The translations under genes were made by a program, and so were the position numbers. From Planctomycetota bacterium (GTDB lineage Bacteria; Planctomycetota; Planctomycetia; Pirellulales; Thermoguttaceae): a stretch of DNA of 12,411 nucleotides. This document shows, piece after piece, positions 7,296 to 12,411 of this stretch. The stretch covers positions 1 to 12,411 of the forward strand of contig JABMRP010001307.1 in NCBI GenBank assembly GCA_013202535.1. The letters run 5' to 3'. Under the pieces are notes generated by a model. The model had not been told where the DNA came from. It saw nothing but the letters and a program-made list of their open reading frames with translations, and ran no database searches. The stretch's first letter is position 1, and the number at the start of each line of letters is the position of its first letter.

Positions 7296-10238
7296 ATGGC
7301 AAAGCGAGCGCGTCAACGGTCTCTCCCGGGAATGGAACCGGCGGAGGAAAGTCCCGAGCCATCGCCACCGCCGGCACCGTCCCGTGCGGATTCTCCGCAA
7401 TCGCCGCCTGACACACCTCCCGACAACAATCGCCCGGAGCCCGCGACGACTGCCATCGGACAGCCAACCGCCATTTCCGCTCCGGAGACTAGTGCCCCCC
7501 CGGACACTCTCGAGGGTCAAACGGTCTACGTCATCGACGCACATTCCCTGATTTACCAGGTTTTCCACGCCTTGCCGGAAATGACCAGTCCCTCCGGGAT
7601 ACAGGTGGGGGCCGTGTTTGGGTTTGTCCGGGATCTGCTCTTCTTGCTGGAGTCGAAGCAGCCGGATTACCTCTTCTGTGCGTTTGACTTGCCGGGCAAA
7701 ACTTTTCGCCACAAACTCTTCGATCAGTACAAGGCCGACCGGCCTCCCATGCCCGACGGTCTGGCCGAACAGATCGCCACGATTCGCGAGGTGCTCGATG
7801 TCATGGGCGTGCCGGCGGTGGGGGTCGAATCGTTCGAGGCCGACGACGTGTTGGCTACCATGGCCCGGGCGACCGACCAATTGGGTGGCCGCTGTCTGCT
7901 GGTCACCGGCGACAAGGACAGCCGGCAGTTGATCACCGATCGGGTCCAGGTCTTCAATATTCGCAAGAACGAAGTCTTCGACCGCGAGCAGCTTCGGCAG
8001 GTATGGGGAATCCGCCCCGATCAGGTCGTCGACTTTCAGGCCCTCGTCGGCGACAAGGTCGACAACGTGCCGGGCGTTCCGCTCTTCGGGCCGAAGCTGG
8101 CCAGCCAACTGCTTGAGCAATTCGACACGCTCGACGAAGTACTCGACCATGCCGACGAAGTCTCGGGAAAGAAGCGCAAGGAGAACCTGAAGAACTACCG
8201 CGATCAGGCCCTGCTGAGCCGCACGCTGGTCCGGCTCGACGATCAGGTGCCGCTGGAGATCGATTGGCTCGCCGCGCGCGTGGAGCCGCCCGATTGCGAG
8301 CGACTTTTGCCCCTGTTTGCCGAGTTGGGATTCAACAGTCTGGCCGTGCGGCTGGAGGCGCTCGGCGGGAAAGTCACCCCCAAAGCGCCGCCGATGAAGG
8401 CCGAATATCACCGGGTCGACACGCCCGAGGCACTCCGGGAGTTTGTCGCTCGGCTGCAGCGGCAGAAGCGTATTTCGGTCGACACGGAGACCGTGTGCCC
8501 CGACACGGCGGTGGGCAACGTCTGGCCGCGCTGGGCGGAGATCGTCGGTCTGTCGTTTGCCTGGAACGAGACGGAGGGTTGGTATCTGCCGCTCCGCGGA
8601 CCGCAGGGCCAGCGATGTCTCGAAACCCAGCCGGCGCTCGACGCGCTACGGCCCGTGCTGGAAGATCCGGACGTCGAGAAAGTGGGCCAGAATCTGAAGT
8701 ACGAGATGATCGTGTTGCGCTCCGCGGGAATCGAACTGGCCGGCGTGGCGTTCGACACGATGGTGGCCAGCTACCTGCTCGACGCCGGGCAGCGAAACCA
8801 CAATCTCGACGAGTTGGCCCGGCGCTATCTCGATCATACGACGACCAAAATCTCCGCACTGATCGGCACCGGTAAGGATCAGAAGCGGATGGACGAAGTG
8901 CCGGTCGAGCAGGTCGTCGACTACGCGGGCGAGGACGCCGTGATACCGCTTCGGCTTCGCCCGATCCTGGCCGAGCGGCTCGCCGAGACCCATCTGGAGT
9001 CGCTGTACCACGACGTCGAGTTGCCGGTGATCGAGGTGCTGGCCGAGTTGGAGTCCAACGGCATCCAGGTCGACGTCGAGCGACTGGGGCAATTGAGCCG
9101 CCAATATGGCGATCGTATCGAGCAACTCCAGGAGGAGATCCACGATCTGGCCGGGCATCCGCTGAACATCGCCTCGCCCAAGCAGCTTGCCAAGGTGTTG
9201 TTCGAGGAACTCGGGTTGCCGGTGGTGAAGAAGACCAAGACCGGCCCCAGCACCGACGCCGACGTGCTGGAGGAACTCGCCGGGCAGCACCCCCTGCCGG
9301 CCAAGATCATCGAGTACCGCCAGTACATGAAACTGAAGAGCACTTACGTCGACGCCTTGCCGCGGATGGTTCACCCAAAGACCGGGCGGGTCCATGCGTC
9401 GTTCAACCAGGGCGTGACGGCCACGGGGCGGCTTAGTTCCAGCGATCCCAATTTGCAGAACATTCCCGTGCGGACCGACGCGGGGCGGGAGATCCGCTCG
9501 GCCTTCGTGCCGGGCCCCCCGGGGTGGGTCTTGCTGGCCGCCGACTATTCGCAGATCGAGCTGCGCGTGCTGGCCCACTTCTCCGGCGACGAGCAACTCC
9601 GCGATGCGTTTGCCCGCGGCCAGGACATCCACTCGCGGGTAGCCAGCCAGGTTTACGGTGTCCCTCTGGAGGAGGTAACCTCCCCCATGCGGAGGCAGGC
9701 CAAGGCGGTCAATTTCGGGGTAATCTATGGGCAAAGTGCCTTCGGCCTGGCCAAACAGCTTGGCATCGACAAAACCGAGGCGGCCAAGTTTATCGATGAC
9801 TATTTTGGGGGGTATCCTCGGATCGAGGAATTCCTCGCCAGCGTACTGGCGGACTGCCGGAAGAATGGGTATGTTAAAACTATCCTCGGGCGTCGCCGGA
9901 CGATACAGAGAGGACAAATCCGGTCGGATACGGTGCGCCAAAAAAACCTCGTCGAGCGAACCGCCATCAATACCGTCATTCAGGGCTCGGCGGCGGATCT
10001 GATCAAACTTGCCATGATAGCCATTCATCGTCGGCTGCGCCGGGAAACCCTTTCGGCCAGGATGCTGCTTCAGATTCACGACGAACTGGTCTTCGAAGTT
10101 CCTGCCAATGATGTCGAGACGCTCCGCGACTTGGTCGTCGAGGAGATGGTCGGTGTCTTGAAGCTCGATGTACCGCTAACCGTGGACGTCAAAAGCGGAC
10201 CCAACTGGGCCGACATGATACCAATTCCGTTCGTTTAA
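7296..10238 (+). CDS. polA: DNA polymerase I with 5' nuclease, proofreading and polymerase domains
   Basis: The 980-residue enzyme fills gaps and removes RNA primers in replication and repair. Residues 1-74 are a Pro/Ser/Glu-rich extension, probably disordered. The 5'-3' nuclease domain (about 75-340) shows D81, D131, EADD (181-184), D206/D208 and GDKVDNVPG (252-260). The 3'-5' exonuclease domain (about 368-565) keeps DTET (D396, E398), NLKYE (466-470), D487 and YAGEDA with D547, so proofreading should be active. The polymerase domain (about 575-975) has TATGRLSS, motif A DYSQIELR (D750), the O-helix R799/K803/F807/Y811, and motif C QIHDELVFEV (D929, E930). F807 rather than Tyr predicts discrimination against dideoxynucleotides. 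The ATG at 7296 has only weak GGTAA upstream; it is preferred because the promoter overlaps earlier starts. The stop codon lies inside a palindrome arm, leaving an unusual MIPIPFV tail. Confidence 0.96.
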   Translation: MAKRARQRSLPGMEPAEESPEPSPPPAPSRADSPQSPPDTPPDNNRPEPATTAIGQPTAISAPETSAPPDTLEGQTVYVIDAHSLIYQVFHALPEMTSPSGIQVGAVFGFVRDLLFLLESKQPDYLFCAFDLPGKTFRHKLFDQYKADRPPMPDGLAEQIATIREVLDVMGVPAVGVESFEADDVLATMARATDQLGGRCLLVTGDKDSRQLITDRVQVFNIRKNEVFDREQLRQVWGIRPDQVVDFQALVGDKVDNVPGVPLFGPKLASQLLEQFDTLDEVLDHADEVSGKKRKENLKNYRDQALLSRTLVRLDDQVPLEIDWLAARVEPPDCERLLPLFAELGFNSLAVRLEALGGKVTPKAPPMKAEYHRVDTPEALREFVARLQRQKRISVDTETVCPDTAVGNVWPRWAEIVGLSFAWNETEGWYLPLRGPQGQRCLETQPALDALRPVLEDPDVEKVGQNLKYEMIVLRSAGIELAGVAFDTMVASYLLDAGQRNHNLDELARRYLDHTTTKISALIGTGKDQKRMDEVPVEQVVDYAGEDAVIPLRLRPILAERLAETHLESLYHDVELPVIEVLAELESNGIQVDVERLGQLSRQYGDRIEQLQEEIHDLAGHPLNIASPKQLAKVLFEELGLPVVKKTKTGPSTDADVLEELAGQHPLPAKIIEYRQYMKLKSTYVDALPRMVHPKTGRVHASFNQGVTATGRLSSSDPNLQNIPVRTDAGREIRSAFVPGPPGWVLLAADYSQIELRVLAHFSGDEQLRDAFARGQDIHSRVASQVYGVPLEEVTSPMRRQAKAVNFGVIYGQSAFGLAKQLGIDKTEAAKFIDDYFGGYPRIEEFLASVLADCRKNGYVKTILGRRRTIQRGQIRSDTVRQKNLVERTAINTVIQGSAADLIKLAMIAIHRRLRRETLSARMLLQIHDELVFEVPANDVETLRDLVVEEMVGVLKLDVPLTVDVKSGPNWADMIPIPFV

Positions 10239-10320
10239 CGCCCAGCCGAAGGCGCCGGCTCTTGTGGCGTTCCACCACAACCAAGAAAAGCCGGCGCCTT
10301 CGGCTGGGCGTTAAACGAAC
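10229..10320. repeat. Large perfect inverted repeat (32-bp arms) at the polA 3' end
   Basis: The arm at 10229-10260 is the exact reverse complement of 10289-10320. The 28-base spacer holds its own TTGTGG/CCACAA helix (10262-10267 and 10275-10280). The left arm starts in the antepenultimate polA codon and supplies its TAA. The termini read GTTCGTTTAA...TTAAACGAAC. In RNA it forms a hairpin of about 90 bases; no U-tract follows, so it is not a canonical intrinsic terminator. It may be a dispersed palindromic element. Confidence 0.9.
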
Positions 10321-10321
10321 T

Positions 10322-10339
10322 GGGTTGCGGCCGTAACCC
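10322..10339. promoter_or_regulatory. Near-perfect 18-bp palindrome before the reductase gene
   Basis: GGGTTGCGGCCGTAACCC equals its reverse complement except for one symmetric base pair, which can still pair as G-U in RNA. It lies directly after the long inverted repeat and 20 bases upstream of the start codon, just before the ribosome site GAGGAG. A repressor site or a leader hairpin is possible. Confidence 0.4.
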
Positions 10340-10358
10340 GGTCGAGGAGAATTGTCCC

Positions 10359-11501
10359 ATGAGCCAGCGGCGTATCGATCGGCGGAAGTTTGTTCGCGAG
10401 GGTTCCGCGATGGTGGCCGGTGCGGCAGCCGCCGGTGCCTTGGGGGTGGACAAGGCAGCCGAGGCGGCCGACCCCAAGAAGATCATCAACTACAACCCCA
10501 AGATGCACTATCGCCGCCTGGGCAAGAGCAATCTCATGCTCTCGGAGATCAGCCTCGGCGGGCATTGGAAGAATCGGGGTGGCGGACGCTATTGGGACAC
10601 CTTTACCGCCGACGAGGTGCCCGAGGACGTGGGCAAGAATCGCACCGACGTGATCAGCGCCTGCATCGATTGCGGCATCAATTATCTCGACATCACCACG
10701 GCCGCCGAATGCCTTTCATACGGCGTGGCATTGAAGGGCCGTCGCGAGTCGTTCCATGTCGGGGCCGACGATCATCGCCTGGGGCCGCGCAACGGGGCCA
10801 ACCGAAACGTCAAGGCGCTGACCCACAATATCGACGAGTGTCTTCGCCGCCTGAAGACCGATTATCTCGATATCTGGCGGGTGCAGGCCGACATGGGCGG
10901 ACGCCACACCGACGCCGAGGTCGAGGTGATGATCGAGACCTTCCAACTCGCCCACAAGGCCGGAAAGGCGCGGCATTTCGGCATCTCGACCCATCATCGA
11001 CCCTGGGCGCAGCACGTCATCGAGACCTTCCCCGAGGTCGAGATGTTTATCTTCCCCTGCACGGCCAAGACGAAAGAGAAAGGCCAGGTGCCCAGCAAGG
11101 AGACGGTCGTCGAAGGCAACGTGGGCCACGGAGCCGATCAATCGAAGAGCATCTTCCAATCGCTGCGCGAGCAGAACGTCGGGCTGGTCACGATCAAACC
11201 GTTCGCCGGCGGCAGCCTGTTCAAGAACGGTGGGAAGTTTCCCGTGATGGGAGTCGGCAGCAAGGAAGAGAACGACCTGGCCCGGCTCACCTTGCAGTGT
11301 ATTATCACCAACGAAGACATCACGGCCACGGTGCCCGGGCTGACCACCGTGTACGAGGTGGAAAACGCCGCCCGCGTGTCGTACGAACGGCAAGTGGCGA
11401 TGACGCCCCGCCAAGAGCGCTGGCTGGCCAAACAGACCGACCAGCGCTGGGAGTGCCTGCCCGAGGAATACACCTGGTTGCGCGATTGGGAGATGATCTG
11501 A
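10359..11501 (+). CDS. Tat-exported aldo/keto reductase homologue with degenerate catalytic tetrad
   Basis: The 380-residue protein starts with a twin-arginine signal. RRKFVREG (8-15) precedes an Ala/Gly-rich hydrophobic stretch (17-30), with likely cleavage near AEA-AD (about 34-37). The mature part has the aldo/keto reductase TIM-barrel pattern: YRRLGKSNLMLSEISLGG (51-68), GINYLDITTA (106-115), VALKGRR, CLRRLKTDYLDIW (161-173), AGKARHFGIS (201-210) and VGLVTIKPFAGG (274-285). Of the usual Asp-Tyr-Lys-His tetrad only D111 is clear. The Tyr position aligns with A116, the Lys position falls in VGADD with no lysine, and the His position aligns with Q176. No ferredoxin-type CxxCxxC is present. 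It may therefore be a non-canonical enzyme or a binding protein outside the cytoplasm. ATG 10359 has GAGGAG ten bases upstream. A cytochrome gene follows after 120 bases containing a long palindrome. Confidence 0.85.
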   Translation: MSQRRIDRRKFVREGSAMVAGAAAAGALGVDKAAEAADPKKIINYNPKMHYRRLGKSNLMLSEISLGGHWKNRGGGRYWDTFTADEVPEDVGKNRTDVISACIDCGINYLDITTAAECLSYGVALKGRRESFHVGADDHRLGPRNGANRNVKALTHNIDECLRRLKTDYLDIWRVQADMGGRHTDAEVEVMIETFQLAHKAGKARHFGISTHHRPWAQHVIETFPEVEMFIFPCTAKTKEKGQVPSKETVVEGNVGHGADQSKSIFQSLREQNVGLVTIKPFAGGSLFKNGGKFPVMGVGSKEENDLARLTLQCIITNEDITATVPGLTTVYEVENAARVSYERQVAMTPRQERWLAKQTDQRWECLPEEYTWLRDWEMI

Positions 11502-11518
11502 TCGCGGTCGGTGGTCCC

Positions 11519-11591
11519 CGTTTAGCCCAGGCACTCGTGCCCGGCGTTGGGAGGGCTCCGAAACGCCGGGCACAAGTGCCTGGGCTAAACG
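11519..11591. repeat. Large inverted repeat (30-bp arms, one mismatch) after the reductase gene
   Basis: The arm at 11519-11548 is the reverse complement of 11562-11591 except at one base, with a 13-base loop. It starts 18 bases after the reductase stop and ends 31 bases before the cytochrome start. The outer ends CGTTTAGCCCAG...CTGGGCTAAACG resemble those of the palindrome after polA (CGTTTAACGCCCAG), while the inner sequence differs. It could act as a two-way terminator, an mRNA cap or a dispersed element. Confidence 0.88.
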
Positions 11592-11621
11592 ATCAATCCC
11601 TCCCCCAGAGAGGAACCCCCG

Positions 11622-12179
11622 ATGACTCTGCGCCTCTTCTCCTTCGCCGCGGCGACCGCCGTGCTGGGTATCGCCGTGACACTCTTCGTCCGGGCCGACG
11701 ATTCGGTCGAGACGGTTTCCGATGGCGATGCCGCGGAGGAGTCGGCCGATAACGGGCTCTGTTACGTGTGCCATCTGGATCTTCAGAAAGAAGCGATCAC
11801 CACGAGCCACCTGGGCGAGGACATCGGTTGCACCGACTGCCACGGCCGCTCGGCCGAGCACATGCACGACGAGATGCTGATGACCAAGCCGGATCAACTG
11901 TTCGGCCGGTGCGAGGTGAACGACTTATGTGGCACGTGTCACGACGACGCCCACGAAGACGTGGAAGACAAGGTGGCCGCCTTCTTGAACCAATGGCGCG
12001 GCCGCGACCGGCCCAACGGTCGGGTGATTACCGAGCAGTCGATCTGCACCGTGCCCTGGGACGACGCGGGCGCCTACCTCCGTTTCTCGGTGACTTACGA
12101 AGCGGCGGATGAAGCGGCCGAGGACGCCTGGATGGCCGAGACGAAGGCCCGACTGGAGAAGATCCGGTTGGTCTTCTGA
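11622..12179 (+). CDS. Multihaem c-type cytochrome fused in frame to an aminotransferase-like tail
   Basis: The 185-residue product has a signal peptide (about 1-25, LFVRA-DD), so it is exported. Three haem c sites are visible: CYVCH (47-51), CTDCH (70-74) and CGTCH (103-107). Extra His residues (H63, H80, H82, H111) could be distal ligands. Up to about residue 138 the sequence looks like a small NapC/NrfH- or doubled-CxxCH-type electron carrier, and a fourth CxxCH would be expected where ICTVPW (141-146) stands. From there to the end, VPWDDAGAYLRFSVTYEA and a charged helix resemble the C-terminal end of class I/II PLP aminotransferases (LL-diaminopimelate aminotransferase-like), with R154 in the place of the carboxylate-binding Arg. 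The ORF therefore looks chimeric. ATG 11622 has AGAGGAA upstream. It may share function with the exported reductase homologue before it. Confidence 0.75.
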   Translation: MTLRLFSFAAATAVLGIAVTLFVRADDSVETVSDGDAAEESADNGLCYVCHLDLQKEAITTSHLGEDIGCTDCHGRSAEHMHDEMLMTKPDQLFGRCEVNDLCGTCHDDAHEDVEDKVAAFLNQWRGRDRPNGRVITEQSICTVPWDDAGAYLRFSVTYEAADEAAEDAWMAETKARLEKIRLVF

Positions 12180-12217
12180 ATGTAAGGGTCGGGGCCGTTC
12201 GAGAAATCGGTGTCGTG

Positions 12218-12256
12218 GATCGCTCCGCGATCCAACGTTATGATCGCGGAGCGATC
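12218..12256. repeat. Inverted repeat (15-bp perfect arms) between convergent genes
   Basis: GATCGCTCCGCGATC (12218-12232) and GATCGCGGAGCGATC (12242-12256) are exact reverse complements around a 9-base loop. Each arm is itself a small hairpin (GATCGC/GCGATC). The element lies between the cytochrome and the receiver gene and overlaps the receiver's TGA by two bases. No U-tract follows on either strand. Confidence 0.85.
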
Positions 12257-12411
12257 AGCGACTATCCGATGCGTCGACTTCACCCGGGATGAGCCGATCC
12301 AGTTGCCAAAAGAGGTCGTCCACCAACAGCGGTTTGGAGAGCACGGCCCGGGCACCGGCCGCCAGAACCCGATCGCGGCTTTCCATCCGCGGAAAATCCA
12401 TCAGGGCGATA
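12255..12411 (-). CDS. Receiver-domain (response regulator) protein, C-terminal end, runs off right edge
   Basis: The frame is open from the right edge (codon at 12410-12408) to the TGA at 12257-12255, showing 51 residues. ALMDFPRMESRDRVLAAGA matches the beta4-alpha4 part of a CheY-like receiver. AVLSKPLLVDDLFWQLDRL carries the conserved Lys-Pro after beta5 and then alpha5. The T/S expected after beta4 is not obvious (MDF). The protein ends 11 residues after alpha5, so the receiver is C-terminal. It may be the last domain of a hybrid kinase or an Asp-phosphorelay protein; the rest is outside the window. Its last codon and stop border a palindromic repeat, which seems to have provided the stop codon. 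Confidence 0.7.
   Translation of the reverse strand, partial: IALMDFPRMESRDRVLAAGARAVLSKPLLVDDLFWQLDRLIPGEVDASDSR

Noticed and set aside
7083..10079. Two long minus-strand open frames (442 and 477 residues) across polA
   Set aside because: Both are antisense to a polymerase with every catalytic motif intact; their proteins show no domain.
10716..11897. 393-residue minus-strand frame across reductase and cytochrome genes
   Set aside because: Antisense to two genes with signal peptides and motifs; it crosses the palindrome without any domain.
12198..12210. 13-base match to 551-563 in the kinase gene (TTCGAGAAATCGG)
   Set aside because: One or two matches of this length are expected by chance in 12 kb on both strands; the flanks differ.

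Overview
The window is GC-rich, gene-dense bacterial DNA. It suggests a planctomycete, probably of the Pirellulales group. The reasons are a WD40-repeat protein, a single-helix coiled-coil membrane protein of a type I associate with planctomycetes, a twin-arginine aldo/keto-reductase-like protein, a multihaem c-type cytochrome, and long palindromic elements at gene ends. This assignment is inference; there is no rRNA or other taxonomic marker here.

Layout. At the left edge lies the C-terminal end of a WD40 beta-propeller gene (+). It converges on a soluble hybrid histidine kinase (-, REC-GAF-HisKA-HATPase-REC), and the two stop codons overlap in CTAG. A non-coding stretch of about 560 bp follows, with several stem-loops. 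Then come a 92-residue LuxR/GerE-type helix-turn-helix regulator (-) with an extended -10 promoter and an operator-like palindrome, a radical SAM protein (-), a 96-residue hypothetical protein (-), and a membrane-anchored coiled-coil protein (-) that ends in a strong intrinsic terminator. A divergent control region of about 580 bp separates the last from DNA polymerase I (+, polA), which keeps its proofreading motifs. After polA are a Tat-exported aldo/keto reductase homologue (+) and a triple-CxxCH cytochrome (+). The last 50 residues of the cytochrome look like the tail of a PLP aminotransferase. At the right edge, on the minus strand, is the C-terminal end of a receiver-domain protein.

Palindromes. 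polA, the reductase gene and the cytochrome gene are each followed by a long inverted repeat: arms of 32, 30 and 15 bp. The first two share the ends CGTTTA...TAAACG although their inner sequences differ. Two of the three overlap a stop codon (polA, and the receiver gene on the right), so these elements appear to have set the 3' ends of neighbouring genes.

How the genes may work together. The hybrid kinase has no DNA-binding output and stands next to a receiver-less helix-turn-helix regulator, so a loose functional link is possible but unproven. The radical SAM gene and the small hypothetical gene are 48 bp apart and probably co-transcribed. The Tat substrate and the cytochrome would both act outside the cytoplasm and may form an exported redox pair. 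I see no classical mobile element, CRISPR array, tRNA or rRNA. The most unusual items are the cytochrome/aminotransferase chimera, the palindrome family, and the reductase homologue that lacks most of its catalytic tetrad.
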